Notes under the pieces: generated by a model
Told to the model about the DNA's origin: nothing
What the model saw: the letters and a program-made list of their open reading frames with translations, nothing else
Databases searched by the model: none
NCBI GenBank assembly: GCA_025449115.1
Contig: JAHLKC010000266.1
Location: 1 to 26,073, forward strand
Direction: 5' to 3'
Origin: Chytridium lagenaria
Taxonomy: Eukaryota; Chytridiomycota; Chytridiomycetes; Chytridiales; Chytridiaceae
DNA length: 26,073 nucleotides
Program-made: the position numbers and the translations under genes
Shown here: positions 1 to 9,738 of the stretch, piece after piece
How the letters are laid out: every line of letters begins with the position of its first letter
How positions within the stretch are numbered: the stretch's first letter is position 1

Positions 1-1839
1 TTCCCTGGTATCGGCAAGATTTCCACCAACGGCTTGGATTCAATTATCACCGACTCTGCCAACTCTGCTGCCGCTTTCCACAACGGTCAAAAGTCGTACG
101 TCAACGCTCTCAACGTCTACGCCGACACCACCCCTGAAAACAACTTTGACGACACCAAGGTCGAGGTCCTTGCGTCCATTATCCGTCGCAAGCGTCCCGG
201 TATGTGCATTGGCGTTGTGACTACCGCCGCTGTTTGGGATGCCACCCCTGCCGCCGTCTTCTCCTACACCCGTTCCCGTGACGATGCTGGTCCCATCATG
301 GAGCAGAACTTGAACGGCTTCAAGAACATCAAGGCCTCCGCTGGCGGTTTTGTTGAGAACACTGACGAGCCCATCAATTGGTCTGCCCCCGCTGTCAAGG
401 CCGATGTTATCCTCGGTGGTGGTGGTAACGCCTTCTGTAACGCCACCGCTTCCTGCAGGTCCTACAACAAGCTTGACCAGTACTCTGCCTACAAGAGCAA
501 GGGCTACGCTGTTGTCAACGATGGTGACGCCATGGAGGCCTACACTGGAACCGACCCCCTCCTCGGTATCTTCCACCTCAGTCACCTCAACACCTGGTAC
601 GACCGTAACGTCGAGACGAACAACCTCGTTAGCACCAGCTCACCCCTCGGTGATGGTAAGGCCCCCGCTAAGCAGCCTGGTCTCAAGGAGATGACTATGA
701 AGGCCATTGAGGTCATGGACAAGAAGTGCTCTGACGGTTGGTTCCTCATGTCCGAGGCTGCGTCTGTTGACAAGCAAATGCACCCTATCGACTTTGACCG
801 CGGTCTCGCAGATCTCCTTGAGCTTGACATGGCTGTCCAGGCTGTTGTTGACTACGACGAGAAAAAAGAGACCCAGATCTACGTCACTTCTGACCACGCT
901 CAAGGTTACGATGTCTACGGTACCGTCGACCTCTCCTACATGCGCAAGGCGTCGAACGACGACTCCACCCTCATCAACGGCTCTGCCAACACCAACACCA
1001 CCCGTCCCTCCAACCTCAAGACCGAAAAGCGTCAAGCCATCGGTGTTTACAACGAAGCTGGATGGCCCGACTCTGTTATTGACGACAACGGTCTCCCCAC
1101 CCTCTTCAATAAGCAAACCTACAAGCTCGCTTCTGGCAAGATTGACTCCCCTAACCACGTCGAGGACTTTGAGCACAAGGCAAGGCCTAGGTCCCCTACC
1201 TCCTCCACCCAAGGCACCTACGTTTTCGCCGATGGGACTCAACGCAAGTACTACGTCCCCTCCTCCTCCGACACCATCGCCAGTGGTGGCATTACCATGA
1301 GCCCCAACCTCCCTCAAGGCCAAGGCTCCACCGTTCACACCCTGCAAAGCGTTGACCTCTTCTGCCACGGCCCCGCTTCCTCTGCCTGCCAGGGTGCTCA
1401 CGACAACACCGAGCTCTTCTTCATGATGGCCGACGCCCTCGGTCTCGGTGACACTGCCGACGAGACTTACGGTAACAAGGATGTATGCACCGCTGTTCCC
1501 GTCAAGACTGTTACCCGTGACCGTGACCGCCGCTGCCACCTCCACTACTGCTCCCAAGCCCGACGGTGATGACAAGTACGGATCGGGTACTGCCTCTTCC
1601 TCTTCCGCTGCCAAGCCTACTGTTATCGCTGGTTGGTGACTATGGCAAAGACACCCCTGCCTCCTCTGCCACCGCCAAGGCAGCCACCCCCGTCTCGGCT
1701 GATTATAACAAGGTCCCGACCACCACCGCTCTTGCTGCCGCCAAAGGTCACTGGCGCCAACAACGTGTATGTGAGCTCTGCTTCCTCTGTCACTGTCAGC
1801 GCTGGGTTCTTTGTTGCCGCTATTTCGCTATGCTTTTAA
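1..1839 (+). CDS. Secreted GPI-anchored alkaline phosphatase, copy 1 (5' end outside window)
   Basis: Hydrolyses phosphate monoesters at the cell surface, probably for phosphate scavenging. The window opens inside the catalytic domain in frame 1. Visible alkaline phosphatase motifs are TDSANSAA with the nucleophilic Ser (nt 49-72), SEAASVDKQMHPIDFD with the Glu, Asp and His metal ligands (about nt 751-800), TSDHAQG with the Asp-His pair (about nt 886-906) and the last metal His in VHTLQ (about nt 1333). A Ser/Thr/Ala-rich linker and a short hydrophobic C-terminus suggest a GPI-anchor signal. The frame breaks three times in the tail, at 1514-1516 (ccc), 1633-1634 (tt) and 1743-1745 (aaa). Each is one extra base in a homopolymer, and dropping all three leaves 612 codons including the stop at 1839. 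No intron is seen in this part. It is a close paralog of the gene at 2977-5625, with near-identical blocks such as 712-763 against 4550-4602. Confidence 0.9.
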
Positions 1840-1970
1840 AACCATTCCTTTTTCTCATTTCTCAGTTGCGTTGGATAGTTTAACGTCCATTTTTGTACCG
1901 GTTCATTTCACGTTTCTTTATTCCCCAAATACAAATATTTTAAAATACTATTTAGCCCGGAATCTGATAC

Positions 1971-2004
<34 letters not shown>

Positions 2005-2036
2005 GCAATTGTACTTTTTTTTGGAGGATCATAATT
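1840..2036. other. 3' flank of phosphatase copy 1, AT-rich
   Basis: No gene seen. It probably holds the 3' UTR and polyadenylation region of the upstream phosphatase and includes the poly-T tract at 1974-2003. Confidence 0.5.
1974..2003. repeat. Poly-T tract of 30 bases
   Basis: An uninterrupted run of 30 T on the + strand, 34 bp before the left end of the MITE-like element. Its true length is likely uncertain given the homopolymer errors elsewhere in the window. Confidence 0.9.
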
Positions 2037-2518
2037 TAATAGAGAGTTTTCGCAAACCAACAATTTCAATTTTTACTTTTCAAATTTTATCCTGATTTTT
2101 ATGATAGTACAAAGCATTTTGCAAACATGAAATATCAAAAGTAATAGAAACTTTATCCTTTCAAGAGCAAAATGTCGTCATAACGCCTTGATTTTTGCTC
2201 TTCGTTGAGATTTGGCCTTCTTCTGGCTGTTTTCATCAACAGGAGCCAAATTCAAATCCATAATTTCCATCACTGCTCATTGGAAGCAGATCTATGAGAC
2301 AAAAAGGGTTATGGGGAGCTTAGTACGTTAAAAGGTGACGAGGATGGAGGTGAAATGAGGGAATGTGCGAGTGGATGGGGACCTAAAATATGAAAAATGA
2401 AATTAGGATAGCGAGCTCGAATCCTATTTTTTAATGACAAATTTCATGCTAAATTTGAGCTAACCTGAATTTTAGGGAAAATTTTGGCAAATGTAACGTT
2501 TGCGAAAACTCTCTATTA
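2037..2518. mobile_element. MITE-like element with 19-bp terminal inverted repeats and TA duplication
   Basis: The left end, ATAGAGAGTTTTCGCAAAC at 2039-2057, is the exact reverse complement of 2498-2516. Each copy is flanked by TA (2037-2038 and 2517-2518), which fits the TA target duplication of Tc1/mariner-type elements. The 478-bp interior is AT-rich, with no convincing open frame and no transposase, so a non-autonomous element is likely. An imperfect hairpin at 2405-2425 (AGGAT..CGAGCTCG..ATCCT) followed by six T lies inside. No second copy was found in the window, so mobility is inferred only from the termini. Confidence 0.6.
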
Positions 2519-2976
2519 TTATAGCGGTCAACTTTTTTGACCGATTCCATAAAAACGACATTTGTTAAGATCTTGCTGAGCCTTTCATCAGTCCGTGAGT
2601 ACCCGTTGACAGGCGACTCGACATGACGTTACTTAAGACATGACCATGCTAATAATTCTTTTGGATTCCTGTCCCTTTGTTTGTATTACCTCCAATTGCC
2701 CAAAAAAAAGGATAAAGTTTTTTCCCCTCTTATTTTCCCACTTGCCCTTTTTATGTATTACGTAAGTAAATAAGCAACAACCGATCCGTCCTCAATCTTT
2801 TATTATATTATCCAATTGAATAAAAGTATTATAAGGGTACATATATAGACACTCCACGTTTTATTTATTACATCCAGTCTTAAATTTTCTTCTTTTTTCT
2901 TTTTCTCTTATCCAAACGCACCCCTTCCCTATACAATTCTACAATAGATATAATAGAAATTGACTAGAACCGTCAA
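2519..2976 (+). promoter_or_regulatory. Promoter and leader region of phosphatase copy 2
   Basis: There is no gene here. AT-rich DNA leads into a TATATA (2842-2847), a CACGTT (2855-2860) and a pyrimidine-rich stretch at about 2885-2912 before the start codon at 2977. CACGTG and CACGTT are the core sites of the fungal phosphate regulators Pho4/NUC-1. One CACGTT upstream of a phosphatase is suggestive but could be chance. Confidence 0.4.
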
Positions 2977-5625
2977 ATGAAGGTCACTACCATCCTCATC
3001 GCCGCCACGGCCTTCCTCGCTGTCACTGCATCGGCTCAGCAATCCTTCCCTCTCGCCTCTGTCCCCTCTCCCGGTCAATACAACCGTTTCCGTGCTCTCC
3101 CCCGTGGTTCCAACCTCGCCATCTCCCCCGTCGACGGTGCCGAGTTTTGTTCCCGATCAACGTTTTGACATCTCTATTGAGCTCCACTCTGAGGATGACT
3201 CCGTCCCTGATCTCTCCAAGCTTGAGTTCCTTGTGAATGGAGAGGATGCGTCTAAGGTGTTGAATGCGCCTAAACCGCATTTGAGCACGTATGAGGCGAC
3301 TTACTTGAAGAGCGCTGAGGCTAGGGATTCCAAGCCTGGAGGTGACCAGACAAAGTACAAGGTTGCTAGGTGAGCAGCATCTCCCATTCTCCTTAAACCA
3401 CTCCGTCATGCCTTTTTTCGCACTTACAATGAAGCCCTTTTCCATGGCATTGACGGAAGGCGCCCCCTATGATATCTTTGCTCTTTGGCTACACTTGTAC
3501 AACAACCTCGTTTATCCTTTCTGGGAGTGTGACACTTTATCAATCCTGACAATTTCCTTCTCTAATTTTTTCTTTTTCTTGACAAGGCTCAACTGGCGTG
3601 ATCTTGCCATCCCCAAGTCTGGCACCTACGACATCTCCCTCAAGGTCGGTAAAGAAGAGGTCAAGGCTCAATGGGTCGTCAAGGGCTCTTCCACCCGCAA
3701 GGCCAAGAACGTTGTCCTCTTCATTGGCGACGGTATGGCTTCCTCCATGATTTCTGCCGCTCGTTACCTCTCCAAAAACCACGCGTCACGGCAAGTTCAA
3801 GAACGGTGACGGATTCTTCAGTTTCGAAAAGTTCCCGGCTATGGGGTAAAATCGCTACCAAACGGTATGGACTCGATTATCACGGATTCTGCCAACTCTG
3901 CCGCTACATTCAACAATGGCCAGAAATCCTACCAACAACGCCTTGAACGTGTACTTTGACACCACCCCCGACAACAACTTTGACGACACCAAGGTTGAGA
4001 TCCTCGCTTCCCTCATCCGTCGCAAGCGTCCCGGTATGTGCATTGGTGTCGTCACCACCGCCGCTGTCTGGGATGCCACTCCTGCCGCGGTTTTCTCGTA
4101 CACCCGTTCCCGTGATGACGCCGGCCCAATTATCGATCAAAACCTTAACGGGTTCAAGAACATCAAGCCTGCAGCTGGTGGTGTCTTTGTCAACAACACT
4201 GACGAGGCGATCGCCTGGTCCGCTCCCGCCGTCAAGGCTGATGTTATCCTCGGTGGTGGTGGAAACGGTTTCTGCAATGCTGGAACTCGTTGCCGTTCGT
4301 TTAAACAAAAATTGATCAATTTAAATCATACCAGGATAGCGGATACACTGTTGTGAACGATGGTGATGCTATGGCCAATTACACTGGAACCGATCCCCTC
4401 CTCGGTATCTTCCACCTCAGCCATCTCAACACTTGGTACGACCGCAATGTCGAGACTAACAACCTCGTCAGCACAAACTCGCCTCTCGGTGACGGCAAGG
4501 CTCCCGCTAAGCAACCTGGTCTCAAGGAAATGACCATGAAAGCCATCGAAAGTCATGGACAAGAAGTGCTCTGACGGTTGGTTCCTCATGTCCGAGGCTG
4601 CGTCCATCGACAAGCAGATGCACCCCATCGACTTTGACCGTGGTCTCGCAGATCTCCTTGAACTTGAACGTACCGTCCAGTCTGTCGTTGACTACGACAC
4701 CAAAGGCGACACCCAGATCTACGTCACCTCTGACCACGCTCAAGGTTTCGATGTTTACGGCACCGTCGACCTCTCCTACATGCGCAAGGCCTCCAACGAC
4801 GACTCCGCTATCATCACCGGTGCCGCCAACACCAACTCCACCCGTCCCTCCAACCTCAAGACCGAAAAGCGTCAAGCCATCGGTGTCTACGATGATGCCG
4901 GCTGGCCCGACTCTGTGATGGATGCCGATGGTCTCCCCACCCTCTTCAACAAACAAACCTTCAAGCTCGCAGCTGGAAAAATCGACTCCCCTAATCACGT
5001 TGAGGATTTCGAACACAAAGCAACCCCGCGCTCCCCCACCACAACCGCTCAAACGTACGTGTTTGCTGATGGAAACACTCGTCAATTCGCTGTCCCCAAC
5101 CCCAGAGATGTGACGTCCAGCGGTGGAATTGTGATTGCCGGAAACCTTCCACAAGGAAACGCTGTCACCGCGCACACCCTTCAAGGTGTTGATTTGTACT
5201 GCCGTGGACCTGCTGCTTCCAAGTGCAGTGGATTACACGACAACACCGAGTTGTTCTTCATGATGGCCGACGCGCTTGGATTGGGCGATACCCCTGATGA
5301 GGTTGAGGAGACCAAGACTTGCTCTGCTGCTGCCACCGCCACCGCCACCGCCACCGCTACTGTCACTGTCACTGTTACCGCAACGTACGGAGTGCCTACC
5401 ACCACTGCGGGTGCCAAGGCAACCGGTGTGTACGGAGAGGAGGAGGAGAAGGAGGTGAAGACTTCTGCTGCGGCAAAGTCCTCTGCTGCTGAGTACGCTA
5501 AGGCCACTGGTACTACAGCTGGAAAGGTTACTGATCGAGGCAATGTGCTTGTGAGCAGTGCTTCTGGTGTGAAGAGTTTCTTGGCCGGTGTGGTTGCCAC
5601 CGTTGTTGGTGTTTTGTTTATGTAA
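2977..5625 (+). CDS. Secreted GPI-anchored alkaline phosphatase, copy 2 (complete)
   Basis: A metal-dependent phosphomonoesterase at the cell surface. The start is set by the signal peptide MKVTTILIAATAFLAVTASA. A beta-rich N-terminal region (residues about 21-165) precedes the catalytic domain: VVLFIGDG (metal Asp, about nt 3712-3735), TDSANSAA (nucleophilic Ser, about 3880-3906), SEAASIDKQMHPIDFD (about 4591-4638), TSDHAQG (about 4726-4746) and AHTLQ (about 5170). A low-complexity Ala/Thr/Val linker follows, then a hydrophobic end (SFLAGVVATVVGVLFM), which is a typical GPI signal. One intron is at 3370-3586. Eight frame breaks (3145-3148, 3780, 3843-3846, 3860-3862, 3932-3933, 4303-4305, 4307-4311, 4549-4551) are all single extra bases. 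Without them and the intron 2424 nt remain, about 807 residues. The spacing of catalytic motifs is normal, so assembly error is more likely than a pseudogene. Confidence 0.9.
3370..3586 (+). other. Intron of phosphatase copy 2
   Basis: GTGAGC..ACAAG, 217 nt, phase 2. It joins KVAR (3358-3369) to LNWRDL (from 3588). The reading frame is correct on both sides only if this segment is removed. It is longer than most introns in the window. Confidence 0.8.
5332..5385 (+). repeat. GCCACC/GTCACT codon repeat in the phosphatase stalk
   Basis: Eighteen codons alternating Ala-Thr then Val-Thr (GCC ACC units followed by GTC ACT units). They encode a Thr-rich, probably O-glycosylated stalk before the GPI signal. 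Copy 1 has a shorter Val-Thr version at about 1505-1530, so this stalk varies in length between paralogs. Confidence 0.8.
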
Positions 5626-6131
5626 ACGGATGAAGACTTGGTCTTCCTTTTTTTATTTTATTTACGAGTCTCTCTTTCTCGGTTCTATTTTTTCGTAATT
5701 CCTGTTCTTTCTCCCATTTTAGAAGTAACCTTACAATAAAAGGCTATTAAGTTAGTATTTTTGTCTCAATTTTTCGCTGTTTTGCCAGCAAATCCAATTG
5801 GATGCTGGTGAGCAAGCTGTTGTTTTGGACCCCAGCCAGATGCCACATTAAGCTGCTCGAAGGCTTATGTCGAGTCAGTGGGTTAGAAAGCACATGAAAG
5901 GAATAAGGGGATGCTCGTTTAAATAATGCCGGTCGCAAATCGCGTCAGAATAACAAACTAGTTGAAATACTCAATCAAGATATTAATATGAGGTCATCGC
6001 GTGAAAGCGATTCCTGTCATCTTATATTCAACCATTAATCAACGGCATATATCCAAATATTCCCGCAAACACATTCAAACACTCTGACCTCTGTGCCTTA
6101 TGCCCCGGCCGTGTCCCACAAGCCCCCCAAA
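5626..6131. other. Intergenic region between convergent phosphatase and GT64 genes
   Basis: No gene recognised. Two genes converge here. A small open frame on the - strand (5747-5938) has no recognisable features and is left out. Confidence 0.5.
5735..5740 (+). terminator. Candidate poly(A) signal AATAAA
   Basis: AATAAA 110 bp after the phosphatase copy 2 stop codon, following a T-rich stretch. It fits the position of a polyadenylation signal, by sequence match only. Confidence 0.4.
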
Positions 6132-8002
6132 TTATGATTGCCCTCCGTGTTTCCGGACCCTCAACGCAACCGGCGGCTCCCTCGTCACATTCGCAACAAT
6201 CATATTAATGAGAATATCATCACAATTGATTGTATCATCCACGTGTTGACGGGCGGCGACGAGAGAGGGGGACCAGTATTCAGTCATGTATTTACGGTGG
6301 AAGACCATGCCACTTGGGAGGATGATGGAGATGCCGTTGTCAGGACTTGGAATGTAGGTATAGGTTTTTGTGTTGTTGTCGGATGTTTCTGTGGTGATGG
6401 AACGGCCGAGATGGTGGTATCCCACGAGTCGATTGAAATGTTGTGTCCGCCAAGCGTGATGGCGAGAAAGAGGTTTTCTGGTGGGAAATCCCAGTCATCG
6501 TCCATGGTAATGATGCAATCTCGTTTGTAGAGATCAGGGTGATCGATCCAGCGATTGTTGACGCTGTTTTTGGGTTGTGGGAGGATGTGGAGTGTGTGGC
6601 GGTGGGTAGAGCCGAGGAGAGTTGTGTTTGTTAAATTGGGGGCAGGAATGGAGGGGTTGTTCCAGATGAGGACGATGGAGTCAAGGAAGGGGAAACGGTT
6701 CATGTGCGAAAGGCGGTCTTTTAGAGTTGAGATACGGTCATACACTGTCAGGATCAATATGCAGCGGTCAAAGGTGGACGAAGCGGGTAACCCAAGCGGG
6801 GTTAAATGAAAAACGGGTTTCAAAAAGGCGGTGTATGTTGGTATGGATGAATTTAAGAATCGAGTTAAATAGCCAATGTCGGTAGTTGAACAATGTTCCT
6901 CATCTATGCCATCTCCAAGGCATGACTGCTCCCTTGGCTCCTCAGCAGCTGTCGACGGTAAAACAAGCGAATCTGGAGGAACAAGTATCCCAGTTCCTTC
7001 CTCCACCATCCATTTTAGTAAGTGCTTTCTCCAGTCAAATCGCGAAAGCAACGCGTTGGACAGCGATTCGGGCACCATAGGTTCCCACAATTCATCCAAG
7101 ACGTCTTTAGAGTACTCGATGCCTATCCTTTCCGCCCACTCTTCCTCCTCGCTGACTTCCTTGGTCACCCTCTTCATTCGTTCATGAAACCAATCTGAGA
7201 GTCTTGCGAATCCGATTGGAAAGAACATGACCGCTGAAGATGGGTGTTGAAGGATGATATGGGATGATGGAATGTCGGACGGAAAGGTTTGGTTGAGAGC
7301 GTAGTTAAAAGTGGGTCTTTCTAAAGAGACGCCGATGACGGATGGAGAAAGCGTGGATGATGGTACTTGAAGGAGACCCAAGGCGTAGTCAATGGTATTG
7401 AGAGACAGGACGTGAGAGTCATTAAGAATGAACAGAATAGACGTGTTTGTTGCTCTATATGCCTCGTCGGAATGGTAAAAGACAGAAGGTTGTGATCTCG
7501 CCGCTTTAACAGATACTTTGAGAGTGATGGGTTTACCATCCAAGCTTGTTGTGTCTTGATCAGAAAGAAATTGACCCAAAATGATGTCATCATCCACTTC
7601 AGCGGGTAAGTCTTCTTGATGTTTGTTGATGATGATGACTACGTGGAGCTCAATGTGAGTAAGAAAAGTGTTGCTGCCAATGCGATTGTTGTTTTTGTTA
7701 TTGAGTTGGTCAAAGTAGTGTTTTGTTGCATTGAGCAATGATGTGACGACGGGATACCGACTATGTCTTTTAGTAATTGATGGTGATGGCTCGTGAATGA
7801 TCCAAATATCCAGCAGCCAAGATGATGCATTCGAACTATATACCACAGATTCCGGCAAATCAGGTGTTATCGGCCAGCCATACATCGCATCTCCGTCCAT
7901 CCTTCTCCAGCTCATGAATGCCAGCGCACTGATAATCGAAAACAAGACGACAGCTGGCAGGAGCATGAAGAGCTGACGCTTCGTTCCCCTTGGAGCCATC
8001 AT
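6132..8002 (-). CDS. GT64 (exostosin-like) glycosyltransferase, type II membrane protein
   Basis: Probably transfers a sugar from a nucleotide-sugar onto a glycan in the Golgi. Translation likely starts at 8002 (MMAPRGTK). An upstream in-frame Met at 8065 would overlap the divergent gene. A transmembrane segment follows (residues about 13-33, LLPAVVLFSIISALAF). The middle region resembles a second GT-A-like module, with NDSHV in place of an acidic DxD and a later SAVMFFPIGF block. The C-terminal domain is GT64-like: FDRCILILTVYDR, IVLIWNNP, NNRWIDHPDL and the metal-binding MDDDWDFPPENL (about 6520-6485). The frame breaks once, around 6445-6470. It resumes as AWRTQHFNRLVGYHHLGRS and runs to VNCDD-like INCDDILINMIVANVTREPP, the usual GT64 ending, with the stop at 6132-6134. 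The break is a net loss of one base, so a sequencing error is likely. Acceptor and donor cannot be read from sequence. Confidence 0.75.
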
Positions 8003-8063
8003 TTGACTTGGACTTGTCCAAAACGCAAAACAAACAAAAGAAGGAAGCGAGATTGTCATCATC
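8003..8063. promoter_or_regulatory. 61-bp divergent promoter between the GT64 and SDR-like genes
   Basis: Only 61 bp separate the proposed start codons at 8002 (-) and 8064 (+). The A-rich + strand run at about 8020-8045 is the main visible feature. Both 5' UTRs would have to be very short, or transcripts overlap the opposite coding region. Co-expression of the pair is an inference from this arrangement. Confidence 0.5.
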
Positions 8064-9513
8064 ATGCATCAGTGGTCGTCAAACGACGAGGCTGTCTGGG
8101 AGGACGACGACACCACTGAATCAATCCTCCTCTCTTCACCACCTTCAGCAGGCGCATCAAAATCGTCGTTGCCATTCTTACAGAGCATGAGGAAAGCTAG
8201 AAGAAGAGGGAAAAGGTTGGTTTCCAATCGCCCTTCTTCCTTTGTTAAATCCTTCAATATCAGCTTCTTCCCTGCTGCTACTCTCACATGGAAATGGGTA
8301 ATAGCAGTACCGTTTGGATTCGCATTGATATTATGCGTGGCTCTTGCTGCGTATTATAATCACAACTTTAAGGATGGCTCTGTGGCAGATGCTCTTTCCT
8401 ATTCTTCATCAAGGACGAGTCTAGATCCTTGCAGGAATCTTGTTGTAAATTCGACGAGGGAGCCTGAAAATGTTAGCGAATCTATGGCCGTCGTAATTGG
8501 AGTATCTGGTATTCATTCCTTATCTATACGGTTCTGACTTTGTTCTCTTTTTCAATATCACAGGTATTGTTGGGTCATCCGTAAGTCTATTCAACTATAG
8601 GTAATCATCTCTAATCTTTCAAGCTCGTCATCAAACTCCTGAACTTGGGATACCATGTCCGCGTTCTCGATAATCTCCCACGAGGCTCCATTGTAAACCT
8701 TCCCATCGGCTCACCCAACCTGGAAATCATCATTGGCAATGTCACTGACACCCCCATACTTCAACGAGCCTTTAGTGGCGTCCAAATGGTATTTTACGTT
8801 TCGCCTTTAATGGATGATCCTGAACCTACTCCGATGGCTTTGAGAGATATTATTGAGGAGAGTATGGTTGGACCGCATCGTGAGTGTGTTATTTTCACCA
8901 TATACAAAATGCGACTTTAGCGTGGTTCTTATAGGTTCTGAATTTAGATATATTTGCTGCTGCGAGGGCTGCGGGGATAGCAAAAGTGATATATGCAGGC
9001 TCATACCTTGCACGTCACTGCAAATTTGGTAGCGACGTTGACCAAATGTGGGACATTATACCTACTCATACCTTAGCTGCTGAAGGAGAGCTTCATGCCA
9101 GAACATTTGGATCGTTATTTGGAGTACCCACGGTAAAGAGCATTTGTTTTCTTCATGTGCAATCAACTAATCGTCATGAAAACAGTAATATTGCGAATAT
9201 TCCCGTATTTGGAACTGGACAAAACATTACACCACCTCCTGTCTCAAAAACTCCACCATACCATTCGTGACTTCATTCATGTAGACGACGTCGTAACGCC
9301 CTCATCATCTCCTCCCAAACGGACGGTCTTACCAGCGATGCGATTGAAATCGGAAGCGGTGCGGTACATTACGATTTTGACACCATGTCATCACCTTCGA
9401 TTGTGATAGCTAATACATGTGACATGAAAGAGAAACTTGGGTACATACCATTGAGAAGTATTGGAGAGGAGGAAAAGGATTTAAGGGAGACTTGGTTACG
9501 GGAGAAAAGATGA
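8064..9513 (+). CDS. Membrane-anchored extended-SDR (NAD-dependent epimerase/dehydratase-like) protein
   Basis: The fold is that of nucleotide-sugar epimerases and decarboxylases. Exons read as 8064-8508, 8564-8580 (17 nt), 8624-8879 and 8948-9513. A Ser/Arg-rich cytosolic part (residues 1-76) precedes a transmembrane helix (about 78-98, VIAVPFGFALILCVALAAYY). The Rossmann motif GVSGIVGSS (GxxGxxG) is completed only by the 17-nt exon and is followed by VRVLDN (acidic end of beta-2), KVIYAGSY, a NIPVFGTGQ block and RDFIHVDDVV. The ending EKLGYIPLRSIGEEEKDLRETW is split here as EKLGYIPLRSIGEE and KDLRETW and is typical of epimerases. Single-base breaks lie near 9230-9285 and 9290-9297. The YxxxK catalytic pair expected just before LAAEGE is absent, so the enzyme may be inactive or altered. 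Its divergent GT64 neighbour suggests a shared glycan pathway. Confidence 0.7.
8564..8580 (+). other. 17-nt microexon encoding part of the NAD-binding loop
   Basis: It lies between intron 8509-8563 (55 nt) and intron 8581-8623 (43 nt). It contributes I-V-G-S-S, which completes the GxxGxxG loop in the correct frame. Both introns have GT..AG ends and plausible branch points (CTGAC at about 8534, CTAAT at 8611). Confidence 0.7.
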
Positions 9514-9738
9514 GATCGGCACCATGGATTATGAAAGAGGGTGAGGGATCTGACGTGATTGTTTTTTAACTATAAAAGCGATAAGCGTATTCCCTGGATT
9601 GGTTTAGAAAATGACATTGATGAATTGCTGAAATCATGAGTCGTGAAGAAAGTATCGTGACTTGATTATATGGAACGATGAGCCAATGTAAGTCCTAAAT
9701 TCATTATCATCAAGAGGTGACTCATTTATGTATGTTAG

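Noticed and set aside
40..585. Long antisense open frames over both phosphatase genes (also 640-1614 and 4522-5184 on the - strand)
   Set aside because: They lie opposite strongly conserved phosphatase coding sequence and read as low-complexity Val/Gly. They are shadows of codon bias.
2413..2426. tRNA T-loop-like string GAGCTCGAATCCT
   Set aside because: No acceptor, D or anticodon arms could be placed around it.
9133..9185. Possible 53-nt intron in the SDR-like gene
   Set aside because: Splicing there puts a stop directly after the junction. Reading through keeps frame into NIPVFGTGQ, so it is treated as coding.
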